From: a virus
IMG/VR virus record: IMGVR_UViG_3300030380_001093
Coordinates: 1 to 20,867 of that record
Length of the DNA stretch: 20,867 bases
Direction: 5' to 3' (one strand)
A program made the translations under genes and the position numbers. Shown here piece by piece: positions 7,401-15,400 of the stretch. The notes below the pieces were generated by a model, which was given only the letters and a program-made list of their open reading frames with translations, was not told the DNA's origin and made no database searches. The first letter of the stretch is position 1; each line of letters starts with the position of its first letter.

Positions 7401-7734
7401 TAGATAATATTTCCTGATCTTTTTTAGATCTATCAATTTTTTCTATTAAAAAATCTAAATGTTTTTTATTTTGTGCATAAATTAAATTCATACTGTATTC
7501 ATGGTAAGATGGATCTAAATCAAATATTGATTGAGCCACATCAAAATCAGGATCGTAGTCATAAAGATCGCTAGCGTAATTACTAAAAGGACTGCTAAGA
7601 TCAAAAAGATTTCTAAACTTACCTAGTGATGCTCCCATAGCTTCATCAAGAGATGGCCTATTATCATATATGTCAGGTAAATCTCTGCCACCCATTATGT
7701 TTGGGTAGACGTTTGAAACGTCAATCATAGCCAT
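4435..7734 (-). CDS. Large internal virion protein (T7 gp16-like), no transglycosylase domain seen
   Basis: A 1099-residue protein in the gp16 position. T7 gp16 (1318 residues) begins with a lytic transglycosylase domain; here the first 110 residues are acidic and Asp/Tyr-rich and show no such motif. Hydrophobic, membrane-compatible segments lie at about residues 113-143 and 176-197, and another near 915-955 (FYGFALAAV and FGAIWMMGLGYG). The middle is helical and charged. This fits a channel-forming ejection protein that spans the inner membrane. Cell-wall cleavage would have to come from another virion protein. The start is coupled to the gp15-like stop. Candidate promoter copy 3 lies four bases after the stop codon. 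Confidence 0.85.
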   Translation of the reverse strand: MAMIDVSNVYPNIMGGRDLPDIYDNRPSLDEAMGASLGKFRNLFDLSSPFSNYASDLYDYDPDFDVAQSIFDLDPSYHEYSMNLIYAQNKKHLDFLIEKIDRSKKDQEILSRASIGQLAFVSLFDPINLVALPVGIGVGAVRAGYQVGKATMMLTAAEEAVLSAVDPVQRDLKKSAINIGVSGLAGYTIGSIVGFATTPNSGRIIKSIADQTEEAENALIPPKIVDEDAVPVIVDESFDKTQPISNYGEVATAPAVEPQGDPSLVKNVFTNSFIFKAATSGYKRIMGAKDVPTDFKRFYYDLVGDQGQLSVGHVNGHTLGISVHMDQAKYQAEMYKFYKNLQKSFIKESKKPVVVALDYAVGRQRDFNTFIREVSKLRLSGRKPQTQAQEEVMNLIDEFAETWRARLTETDLIGSARFYRNQMKFFTKRIEDNEAKIATLKSNGMRSDHPYYETVMARVAKYKDERQQAQDVLEDLKDMDVLPAKETVFHPRFFLVDVIKKRRKEFEEILMKWFTENPSIKVFDPRNPLSVQKLSTDPAKVAERVKRTVDKIISEGADNDFEKAFFGYGASKHFMHRRLDIPNHLITDFIEMNPFTAFMAYNQRVAPRYSFAKKFGGRNIDELLEEKTDQLFDSGMDMDRINAVLADFRTDYDRVMNAPLRNPARWDAKVTRRLKDLATFNFMGAVGFTTLTEFGRLMAEHGVNRVMRTMIAKYTDDKVRLAAAEGPKASEGIEGAMHSAGIRYSDEMLTNPQMHGLWEQGKEAFYILNGLTPVTRFLKHLDAIMRQDQLIQFAIKEAAGDADDWMSQYLRRYNISKADAKKLAANKGTAWEESDAGLIYANTDNWTDEVLKEKFQRAMSTGILNTIMNATPADRPRIMDGVVLIPMRVAKRFGMKQDPKYRGYARMETGLLSLPFQFYGFALAAVNKTTAAYTTGQMRSPLFGAIWMMGLGYGVLEIKSNLTSGSKRAWDNMSFTDKLIRSFDQSGLAALYSDMFYTSISSSMAMNGENYLDGYVKPKFPEEQGFFNSVNQFAGAGPSVSQDYYNAFNGLINGEKGAVEQTAKMIPGMRLWFMRYIINSFQGAFDYESKDTISGYGRY

Positions 7735-10700
7735 TAGAAAAACTTTCCTTCTTTTAATCCTGTCATAGCCTCATTAATTATTTCAAAGTTTTTTCTTTGC
7801 TCTCTTAGCTCTTCTATACTTTTTGCATTAATTTTTTGATTGGTAAGATCAGGATCTACATAGTCTTTAGCTTCATCAGATATTTTAAAACCCATTGGTC
7901 TTCCATCTATTATAAGTGGAGTGAGTTCGCTCAAACCATTTCTATCCTGAATAATTTCCATAACCTGAAAAACTTGATCCGCTGGTCTTGCAATGTTTGG
8001 AAACATAGGAACAAGAACAGCTGCTTTTAAATTTTGACCTTGGGTTCGTTTTCCTCTGGTAAATTTAATACCTTGTTCTTGATCAGAGGTTTGTTCTACC
8101 CCTCCTAAATATATAGCAGCATAATTATCAGTCATAGCAAGATCGTTTAAATCACCAATAATATTATCTTCTTGCCAGTTATCATCATGCACATTTGTAA
8201 GGGTATAGCCAACTTCAACTAGCTGATTATTAATTTGATCTGTTACATATTCTGTTAAATTAGGATCACCAAATATAACACCTAATGAGTGTCTTGATAA
8301 TCCTTTTTGACCAATAGGTCTTGCTGGATCAATAATATACTTTGCTTCTTTATATCTGTCTTCAAATCCTTTCTCAACCATTTGAATAATTGTATCTTGC
8401 TCAAACATTTTAGATGCCAGTTGATTTGCTAATATACCAAGTTCAGAATTAGAAACAATATCACCTTTACCCTCTAAAATTATATCAACAAATTCAGCTG
8501 GAGTAACAGACTGACCATCTGAATTTCTAAACAAAGCATCTCTATGTCTTGTGACTTCAGCTTCTGTTGCATTAGTGCCGCTTAAATTTAAGGTAGCGAT
8601 TGCATCATCAAAACTTTTATACAAACCTAAAGTATTGCCAAGCAGTGCAGCATCTATTGTCATTTGAGTAATGTCTTTAACCTGACCCTTTAATAAATTT
8701 CTTTTAACAACTTCTTTTGTTGTTTGATTTGTTTGTTTAAACCCTCTTAATCTACTATAAAGTTTCATAAGCTGATCTAAGTTTTGAACAGTTCCACCCC
8801 TAGCTATATTGTCATATTGATTTGCAAGAGTTGAGCCTATTGAGTTTTTCATTATAAAAAATGCTTGGTTTGTCCAAGTGCTTTCATCTTGAATGTTAAA
8901 ACCTATACCAGACAACTGTTGATCAGCAATATCCATAGCTGTTTTGCTGCTATTATCTAACTGACCTCTATTAAAAGCTTGATGCTTATAAGCATTTTCA
9001 TATGCTTTTCTTTGTCGTTCTTCTTGTCCAGCTCTTACACTAGCAATTTGTTGAATCTCTGAAGCAACAGCATTTCTTTCTGCATCACTAAATCCTTGGA
9101 CTGCAAAGTCAGCAAACTCTTTTTCATCATCAGTTAATCCTGTTAAGACAGACTCAGAAAGATCAACTCTATTTCCTACATATTGAGAGAGTAACTGTAA
9201 TCTTTCAGAGTTTAATGATTGAGAAAAAATTTGCAGTCTATTTTTTGCTCTTGATAAATCAAGGTTTCTTTTAAACTGTAGCTTTTGATCATTACTTAGA
9301 TCACTTGCATCTATTTCTTTTTTAACTGCATCGATATCCTTATCAAGAACATCATCGCCATTTAATATACTACCATTAAGTTTAAAGTATTTATCTGTTA
9401 TTTCTGCTCGAGCAAGATTATTCTCCATTCTTGTTTTAGTTTCAGATTCACCAGCACTGAAAAAAGCAGATAAAGTAGCTAAATCGGCAGTTTGAAATAA
9501 GCCATGTTTATGTGCAGCCTTTACTACTTTTCTTTGGTTTGTTGAAAGCTGATCATCTATTCTGTTATTTAACATAGCTGATTTAAAGTTATCGCTTTTG
9601 CCATCATATGATGCAAGTCCAATAAAAGGCTCTAATAGACTTGTTCTATGTGCTATGAGTGCGGCATTATACTCAGGATTGCTCATAAAATTTTCGTCAT
9701 CTTTCCTCTTACGATCTAACTCTTGTTTGTATTGCCTATGTATTTCACCTAAAGATTGTATTGCTCCAGCAATATCTCCACCTTCTAAGAATGCTTCTGT
9801 AGCTTTTTGTGCTGCTTTATTTGCATTTCGTAACGCTGCTGTATTTAAATCTCTTTTATCTATTCTTAGATTTCTTAAATCTTCTTTTTCTTGATTAGCT
9901 TCAGCAACAGCTTTATTAGCTCTCCTGATTGCATCAACACCATCCATGTCAGCAATCACAGAAGTAACAGCAGCACTTACAGATTTCTTATTATCAACAG
10001 TAATTAATTGTGCCAAAGATGTTGTGACTACTTTTCCATCTGGCATTGTGTATACTATTTTTTTATTAAATAATTGTTTGATGTCTTCATCAGCATCTTC
10101 ATACTTGCCGCTAGTGCTTATCATTGTAGCTATTTGCTGTCTTTCATCCTCATCAAAAGTACCTTTTGATATAATTCCTATTAAAGATGCAGCTGCAATA
10201 TCACCTGTTGTACCTGAGTAATAAGAATCACCAGCACCAGTTGTAAGCAACTGAGCTTCCTCTCCATCAACATTTACTTGCTTCCTATCTTCTGCAGCAC
10301 TTAAAGCTTTGCCAAGATTTCCATTTAAAGCTAATTCATATATATGAGCAGCAACTTCAACATTGCCAGCAATAATACCATCAGCTTGATTTGCTCTTGC
10401 TCTTTCTCTCTGTTTCTCAAGCAAGTCATAGTAATGACCCTCTTGTATAGCAGTTCCAACATTAGTTATTAGTTCTTGAAATCGACCATCAGCATTAGTA
10501 CCAAGGGCTTTAAGGTAACTATCCATAGCATTTTTAAAAGCTATTGGATTTCTGCTATGCTGAACTCTATACTTTTGAGCTTCTAACCTAATGTCCTGAT
10601 CTATTGTATCTGCAAATCTTTTTTCAGCTACTCTTCGAAAAGCTTCTCTAGCAATACTGCCATAGCCCTCTGGTGGCTTCATTGCGACTGGCATTCCATC

Positions 10701-10916
10701 TTCGCCAAACTTCATAAACTCTGATGAATCAATAGCCATAACAGCTTCTTCAGCTGTTACTTCAGCTTTCTTTGTATCTACTTCAAAAGCTTTTCTTCTA
10801 AGAGTTTCACCAGCATCAGCTAAAGCAAGGCCTACTCGATCAGCCTCAACATCAAAGTTATTAACACCAATACGTTTGTTTGTTTCAGTTACTGTTCTTC
10901 GGATTACTTTTGCCAT
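7734..10916 (-). CDS. Large internal virion protein (T7 gp15-like)
   Basis: A 1060-residue, mostly helical, charged protein with no membrane segments that I can see. The first 50 residues (FDVEADRVGLALADAGETLR, then coiled-coil-like helix) resemble starts of gp15-type ejection proteins. T7 gp15 is 747 residues, so this version is much longer. By analogy it sits in the core stack above the portal and is ejected with the DNA to help form the trans-envelope tube. An AGGA six bases before the ATG serves as RBS. Its TAA overlaps the following ATG (TAATG). I searched by eye for transglycosylase or peptidase motifs and found none. Confidence 0.85.
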   Translation of the reverse strand: MAKVIRRTVTETNKRIGVNNFDVEADRVGLALADAGETLRRKAFEVDTKKAEVTAEEAVMAIDSSEFMKFGEDGMPVAMKPPEGYGSIAREAFRRVAEKRFADTIDQDIRLEAQKYRVQHSRNPIAFKNAMDSYLKALGTNADGRFQELITNVGTAIQEGHYYDLLEKQRERARANQADGIIAGNVEVAAHIYELALNGNLGKALSAAEDRKQVNVDGEEAQLLTTGAGDSYYSGTTGDIAAASLIGIISKGTFDEDERQQIATMISTSGKYEDADEDIKQLFNKKIVYTMPDGKVVTTSLAQLITVDNKKSVSAAVTSVIADMDGVDAIRRANKAVAEANQEKEDLRNLRIDKRDLNTAALRNANKAAQKATEAFLEGGDIAGAIQSLGEIHRQYKQELDRKRKDDENFMSNPEYNAALIAHRTSLLEPFIGLASYDGKSDNFKSAMLNNRIDDQLSTNQRKVVKAAHKHGLFQTADLATLSAFFSAGESETKTRMENNLARAEITDKYFKLNGSILNGDDVLDKDIDAVKKEIDASDLSNDQKLQFKRNLDLSRAKNRLQIFSQSLNSERLQLLSQYVGNRVDLSESVLTGLTDDEKEFADFAVQGFSDAERNAVASEIQQIASVRAGQEERQRKAYENAYKHQAFNRGQLDNSSKTAMDIADQQLSGIGFNIQDESTWTNQAFFIMKNSIGSTLANQYDNIARGGTVQNLDQLMKLYSRLRGFKQTNQTTKEVVKRNLLKGQVKDITQMTIDAALLGNTLGLYKSFDDAIATLNLSGTNATEAEVTRHRDALFRNSDGQSVTPAEFVDIILEGKGDIVSNSELGILANQLASKMFEQDTIIQMVEKGFEDRYKEAKYIIDPARPIGQKGLSRHSLGVIFGDPNLTEYVTDQINNQLVEVGYTLTNVHDDNWQEDNIIGDLNDLAMTDNYAAIYLGGVEQTSDQEQGIKFTRGKRTQGQNLKAAVLVPMFPNIARPADQVFQVMEIIQDRNGLSELTPLIIDGRPMGFKISDEAKDYVDPDLTNQKINAKSIEELREQRKNFEIINEAMTGLKEGKFF

Positions 10917-10924
10917 ATTTTATC

Positions 10925-11359
10925 CTAAGTAAAAGTTGTACTTAAATCATGTAGACCAGAAGCAAAACTTGATAGTGTATTTATTCTAGTAGCAGATGCT
11001 CTGTTCTTACCGCGTTCTATTTCAAGCAATGATGCCACTGTTTGTTTTCTACTTTCCATATCTGCTTGCCTTGCCATTACAGTCAGGTCATCAAATGCCA
11101 CTTCTTCTTGATTGTCCATAAATGCCTTAACACTTTGATCAAAGTCTCTGTTCTTTAATAAAGCACCTTCATTATATGCAAGATCATCAAAGTATTGCTG
11201 ATATCGCATAACTTGTTGCTGTGCTGCTTGTGCCTCACCAACAATCCGATCTGTTACCATTGCTTCAGCATTATCTTTTGATGCTTGCTCTTGCGCTCTG
11301 GCAGCTTGCATACCGCCCATGAATTTTAAACCTAAACCTATAACTTGAAAAACAGACAT
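10925..11359 (-). CDS. Internal virion protein (T7 gp14-like)
   Basis: A 144-residue Ala/Gln-rich protein. A short hydrophobic/glycine N-terminus (VIGLGLKFMGGM) leads into a long helix with many Gln, Ala and Glu. T7 gp14 (196 residues) has similar helical, Ala/Gln-rich composition and is the first ejection protein placed in the outer membrane. Identification rests on position after gp12 and before two giant ejection proteins, on size and on composition; there is no catalytic motif. The start is coupled to the gp12 stop by TAATG. Confidence 0.8.
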   Translation of the reverse strand: MSVFQVIGLGLKFMGGMQAARAQEQASKDNAEAMVTDRIVGEAQAAQQQVMRYQQYFDDLAYNEGALLKNRDFDQSVKAFMDNQEEVAFDDLTVMARQADMESRKQTVASLLEIERGKNRASATRINTLSSFASGLHDLSTTFT

Positions 11360-13602
11360 TAGAATATTAACTCCGCTACCAAACCATTGATCTGTAAATC
11401 TAATGGTGCATTTTGTGTTATTGTTATTTGAGGATCTGCATTATAACCAAGTAATCTAAACTCTTTTTTGCCAGTAAAAGGAGCTAGTTGTTGTGACAAA
11501 TCATCTGTAACATTTCTTATTATCATTGCTGTTTCATTTACCTTTACAGCTAATGTGTTATTCAAGTCTAGATATACTGTGCCAAGCCCTCTTGGAATAC
11601 CAGTTATTGGTCCATTGTTTACCTGTGCATCTATTGGATTTGTTGTTAACTCAACATCAAAGTTAAATCCTATTTCAGCTGATGATAGTGAAGCATCAAC
11701 AGAAGATACGTTTATATTGCCACCACTAACAGTAAACTCTCCAATATAATTGTTACCATTAACAACTCTTAACACAGCACCATTATTAAAATCTGCTGAC
11801 ACATTAAATACACCACTAGATCCGCTATATGTTTTTGCCATATCTAAATTAAATGTAGAGTCAAATTCACAAAGAACTATTTTTTTTGTGCCATCACCAA
11901 GATCATATTCTACATTTACAAAGACACGATCATCTATTGTAACTGTAGAATGAAACTTACCATTTGTTACAAACTCTACCCAACCAGCACGTTGCTCTGC
12001 TCTATTAGAATTAAATACAGACATTGTTCCATCATTATTTACAATGAAGACATAGCTTTCTGATCTAGATAAAGCACCATAAAGAGTATTCATTTCTATT
12101 GGTGATTTAATAAGATGCGAAGAAATAGTAGAAATTGGATTAGCTACATATGCAGCTTCACTATCGCTAAACAAATATTCTCGAACAATTTGCCCACCCT
12201 TCTGAACAAAAAGAGTTGCACCATCTAAAATTTGAGGTCGTGTAAATCCAGAACCAAAAGGAGTTTGTCTTCTTACCTGTGCATTGGTTGGAGTAATAGG
12301 TTGATTCTGAAACGCTGGCACAAACATTTCAGCAGAAGCTGCAAAGATCTGCAGATCCCTGTTTGAAACAATATGTCGTATCTGTTGTATTTCACCAATA
12401 GCAGCAGTTAGTTGTATCGACTCATTGTCTTTAGCTTCACCAACATCAAAGTTATAATATGATGCTATCTTACTAAACCAAATACTATCTGGTTGCCCAA
12501 GAGTTCCAGCAAACACTAATCTGTTTTCATGAAATGTAACAGCAGCTGGAAACCCTCGAAGAGCAGAATATGACTGTTCTTCCCAGCTAGTTGTTGGTGC
12601 GTGAGTAGTTACACTTGGAGTACCACCACCCAAAGCAGAATCATTAGATGAACCACCAGCAGTAAAAGTAAATACATCATCACTAATAATACCAGCAACA
12701 GTTCTTGAGCCATTTAAATTGCTAATACTTATACCACCAACAGTATCACAATTTGAAAAGGTTATTGAGTTGCCCACAGACATACCGTGATTTACTAAAG
12801 TAACTTCTACTATATTTGATCCATTATTTGTTCTTAAAGAATCTGGACTTAGTTTTACTTTAAGAGAATCAAGTATGTCACCTGTTGCAACAGTTGAGCT
12901 TGTGACACCAGTAATCTCTATCTCTTGACCATTGTATCTAACAGTTGTGCCAATATGCTTAGAAGGAGATGTTGTATCCCAATAAGCTGCACTTGTTGTT
13001 AAAGTAACACCAGATCCACTTGATGCTGATGGATCTAAAGTTACTCCAGCACCTTGAAAAGAAAAGTATGGTTGATAAACTTGTTTGTTGTCAGACTTCT
13101 GATCGAACTGAAATCCTTCTATTTGAAAAGTAGTAAGACTTGTTCTTACAATTTGTTGAGGAGCAAATGTTTGATGTGCAATAAACATAACATCGCCAGC
13201 TTGTGCATATGTATATTCATGCAGAAACTCATCATCAAATTTTAATGCGGCACTATTAATATCTGATGTTATTGTTTGTATTAGAGATACAGCACCACTT
13301 ACTGGATTTATTTGAAAAACTCTTACTTTAGCTTCTTCTAAAGAAATAATGTATCTTTCATCATCAGAAAATATAAAAGGTAACAATCTGCATTGTTGTA
13401 CTTTTGTTTCATCTATAGTTGTGTCAAATTGATATATTTTTTGAAGACCAGATCTTTTAACAACTCCACCTTCAGATCTTATAAAAAAGTTTTTAACTCT
13501 TTGTGCAGATTGATTATAAACAGGAGAATCTGTTCTTGAATATAAAGAAGGACTTACTTCACCAAATGCAAAGTTTGTTAGTGGTACTCGTACTTTCTGC
13601 AT
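11359..13602 (-). CDS. Tail tube protein B (T7 gp12-like nozzle)
   Basis: A 747-residue protein, close to T7 gp12 (794), which forms the hexameric nozzle below gp11 and carries the fibres. The N-terminus has the family pattern: NFAFGEVSPSLYSRTDSPVY, then RVKNFFIRSEGGVVKRSG. The region ALRGFPAAVTFHENRLVFAGT, about residues 348-368, is also typical and is followed by DSIWFSKIASYYNF. It is beta-rich throughout, as a beta-propeller nozzle should be. Its TAA overlaps the gp14-like ATG (TAATG). Confidence 0.93.
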   Translation of the reverse strand: MQKVRVPLTNFAFGEVSPSLYSRTDSPVYNQSAQRVKNFFIRSEGGVVKRSGLQKIYQFDTTIDETKVQQCRLLPFIFSDDERYIISLEEAKVRVFQINPVSGAVSLIQTITSDINSAALKFDDEFLHEYTYAQAGDVMFIAHQTFAPQQIVRTSLTTFQIEGFQFDQKSDNKQVYQPYFSFQGAGVTLDPSASSGSGVTLTTSAAYWDTTSPSKHIGTTVRYNGQEIEITGVTSSTVATGDILDSLKVKLSPDSLRTNNGSNIVEVTLVNHGMSVGNSITFSNCDTVGGISISNLNGSRTVAGIISDDVFTFTAGGSSNDSALGGGTPSVTTHAPTTSWEEQSYSALRGFPAAVTFHENRLVFAGTLGQPDSIWFSKIASYYNFDVGEAKDNESIQLTAAIGEIQQIRHIVSNRDLQIFAASAEMFVPAFQNQPITPTNAQVRRQTPFGSGFTRPQILDGATLFVQKGGQIVREYLFSDSEAAYVANPISTISSHLIKSPIEMNTLYGALSRSESYVFIVNNDGTMSVFNSNRAEQRAGWVEFVTNGKFHSTVTIDDRVFVNVEYDLGDGTKKIVLCEFDSTFNLDMAKTYSGSSGVFNVSADFNNGAVLRVVNGNNYIGEFTVSGGNINVSSVDASLSSAEIGFNFDVELTTNPIDAQVNNGPITGIPRGLGTVYLDLNNTLAVKVNETAMIIRNVTDDLSQQLAPFTGKKEFRLLGYNADPQITITQNAPLDLQINGLVAELIF

Positions 13603-14195
13603 TACGTTCGCCTATTTGTAATAAACCGACTTGTTGAAAGTTTCCTTGTTGTTTGTTGTTGAGCATCTAAGTTTCTTGCTCTCATCATCGATGTTGCTGC
13701 TTGTTGAGACATAAGCTGTGCAAGGTTCTGATCTCTTGCTAAACTAACTGCAAATACAGATGCTAACTCATACTCAACAGCAATAGTAAAATATGAAGGC
13801 CATCCCTGTTCATTTGCTCTAAATGTAAAGTCTAATACTAACTCTGAACTAGCTGTCTCATTACAAAATAATTTATCACCATAAGTTTGATATTCTATAG
13901 GTGTGTCATTAACAGTTACAACATGTGTCATTAACCAATCACTTGGAAGCTGATAAGCAGCATCAAATCTACCAGTTGGAGCATCTGTTAATCTATTTAA
14001 TATTGATTGATTGGTTGCAAATCTCCATCGAGTATTTAGCAAAGATGATCGAGCAACATCTTCATACATGTTCGAAGCAATCAAAGCTTCATTATTACCA
14101 TCATCAAATGATGTAATAGGTTCAGCACCCACAAGAATTAGAGCGCGACTACATACAGCTACTGGAGATTGTGCTGGTATACTTGAAACTGCCAT
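13602..14195 (-). CDS. Tail tube protein A (T7 gp11-like)
   Basis: A 197-residue protein matching T7 gp11 (196 residues), the adapter ring that joins portal to nozzle. It shows the family's opening (AVCSRALILVGAEPITSFDD), followed by EALIASNMYEDVARSSLLNTRW, AYQLPSDWL, and a C-terminal helical region (FAVSLARDQNLAQLM) with a basic tail. The RBS GAGG is seven bases before the ATG and follows the terminator hairpin. The TAA overlaps the next gene's ATG as TAATG. Confidence 0.92.
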   Translation of the reverse strand: MAVSSIPAQSPVAVCSRALILVGAEPITSFDDGNNEALIASNMYEDVARSSLLNTRWRFATNQSILNRLTDAPTGRFDAAYQLPSDWLMTHVVTVNDTPIEYQTYGDKLFCNETASSELVLDFTFRANEQGWPSYFTIAVEYELASVFAVSLARDQNLAQLMSQQAATSMMRARNLDAQQQTTRKLSTSRFITNRRT

Positions 14196-14211
14196 ACTAA
14201 ATCCTCAAAGA

Positions 14212-14235
14212 AGGGTGGGGCCGAAGCCCCAACCT
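14212..14235 (-). terminator. GC-rich hairpin, likely terminator after capsid genes
   Basis: Coding-strand arms GGTTGGGGC and GCCCCACCC enclose a TTCG tetraloop. Five G-C pairs sit next to the loop, then T-A, one T-C mismatch, two G-C pairs and one A-T. It is followed by TTCTTTGA, a short imperfect U tract. It lies directly after the stop of the capsid companion gene and before tail tube A. T7 has its T-phi terminator in the matching place, between gene 10 and gene 11, where partial termination keeps capsid mRNA in excess. Confidence 0.75.
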
Positions 14236-14236
14236 A

Positions 14237-14500
14237 TTAGTCGCCATCGGTTTCAGCTACTGCCGTACCATCAGATACGTCAACAACAGTACCAGTATTT
14301 GAAAGAACAGTACAAAAACTTGTTGTTGGAACATTAGTATCGCGAACGATAATTAAGTCACGAACATCAAGCATGTTTGCTGCATCATTAAAATATCCAG
14401 CACTATTTACAGCGGCGATAGCATCAGCAGATGTATACATCCACAAGCTACCATTTGAATCACCACCGACACGAGTTAGTCCACTTGAAGCAAAAGCCAT
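14237..14500 (-). CDS. Small protein following the capsid gene (possible head decoration)
   Basis: An 87-residue acidic, beta-rich protein starting MAFASSGLTRVGGDSNGSLW and containing YTSADAIAAVNSAGYFNDAA and LDVRDLIIV. Similar small proteins are, from memory, often found directly after capsid genes in podophages and prophages, which makes a head-surface or capsid-companion role plausible. It has a strong RBS (GGAGG eight bases before ATG) formed just after the capsid stop, implying high expression together with capsid. It is in the same frame as the capsid gene, but two TAG stops separate them. A GC-rich hairpin begins just after its stop. Confidence 0.78.
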   Translation of the reverse strand: MAFASSGLTRVGGDSNGSLWMYTSADAIAAVNSAGYFNDAANMLDVRDLIIVRDTNVPTTSFCTVLSNTGTVVDVSDGTAVAETDGD

Positions 14501-14512
14501 TTTCTAACCCTC

Positions 14513-15322
14513 CTAGTTATTATCTAGCAGTTCGTACATACCATTGTCATCAATGACAACAGAACCCATTGACATCATTGATGTCGCTAGGTGCGATACT
14601 TTTTCTGCTACATAGTTTACTTCGGTCTGAACATCAGAGTTCACACCAATACCAACTGCTCTCATGTGATAAGCAAAGTTTTTACCACCAGCTACAGCTG
14701 AAGTTGAAAAGATCTTGAAGCCCAAGAACTCTTTCATTGTCATACCGCCAGCAAACGGTAAGTTTTGTGGTCCAACAAAATCACTTGAAGCAAACTCATT
14801 AATATTAAAGAGGTCTGCAAAACCAGCTGGAGACATAGCAATATAGCGTTGTCCATCTTCTGGAATGCTTGCTGTACCAAATGTTTCAAAGGTTGACAAA
14901 AGATCTGCTTTTTCAACAGCAGAAGATGTGTCGTGAAGCTGAGTTGAATTAGCACCAGCATCCATAGCTGTTGTAATGATCTCATCAGTTTTACGACCCA
15001 ACGCAGCAGCAGCACTTTCAGCAATAGCTTGACGCTCGTTGATATTAGTTTTCAACTCATCAAGTTTATCAATGTACTCAGCTGCATAGAAGTCAGCCAT
15101 TGTTACTTCCACATTAGTGTGTGCAAGTTCCATTGGTGTAACATTACCGTTACGCGATTTTGTTGAAGCTGATCCAGTTCCTATTTTCTGGAATCGAGCC
15201 ACATTGCCTGACACATTCGTAGAACGAATGGTATTACGCAGTTTTGAACCCATGCGCTGGTATGCAAGATGCACATCGGTTTCGAACTGCTTAATAAAGG
15301 CTTGGTCTATTGTATTAGCCAA
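14513..15322 (-). CDS. Major capsid protein
   Basis: A 269-residue shell protein identified by position after scaffold and by sequence. It has an N-terminal helix ending in LRNTIRS, the FQKIGTGSASTKSRNG loop (an E-loop candidate), a long central helix NERQAIAESAAAALGRKTDEII, and a C-terminal stretch ending VVIDDNGMYELLDNN. It is shorter than T7 gp10A (345) but within range for HK97-fold capsids of marine podophages. The start is TTG, not ATG, seven bases after a good AGGAG; the first residues MANTIDQAFI suit a capsid N-terminus. A 78-base untranslated stretch precedes it. I see no slippery site for a T7-type 10A/10B frameshift. Confidence 0.92.
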   Translation of the reverse strand: MANTIDQAFIKQFETDVHLAYQRMGSKLRNTIRSTNVSGNVARFQKIGTGSASTKSRNGNVTPMELAHTNVEVTMADFYAAEYIDKLDELKTNINERQAIAESAAAALGRKTDEIITTAMDAGANSTQLHDTSSAVEKADLLSTFETFGTASIPEDGQRYIAMSPAGFADLFNINEFASSDFVGPQNLPFAGGMTMKEFLGFKIFSTSAVAGGKNFAYHMRAVGIGVNSDVQTEVNYVAEKVSHLATSMMSMGSVVIDDNGMYELLDNN

Positions 15323-15400
15323 TTTCTTTCTCCTAAATTAAGTTACGGGCATCTTGGGTATCTGCTTTACATCCTCAATGAAGGTATCCAAATGGGCTTC

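Noticed and set aside
9598-9894. Plus-strand frame opposite the gp15-like gene, and similar frames at 9946-10221, 11468-11749 and 14011-14337
   Set aside because: Their composition is the complement of helical or beta-rich genes on the minus strand, with no family match and no operon context.
14501-14515. Readthrough or frameshift making a longer capsid protein (T7 10B-like)
   Set aside because: The capsid companion gene is in the same frame, but two TAG stops intervene, a strong RBS and ATG follow, and no slippery heptamer is evident.
15323-15400. Possible hairpin or small gene in the capsid leader
   Set aside because: Only short imperfect pairings (for example CATTTGG with CCAAGATG, bulged) and four-codon frames are present; not enough to call.
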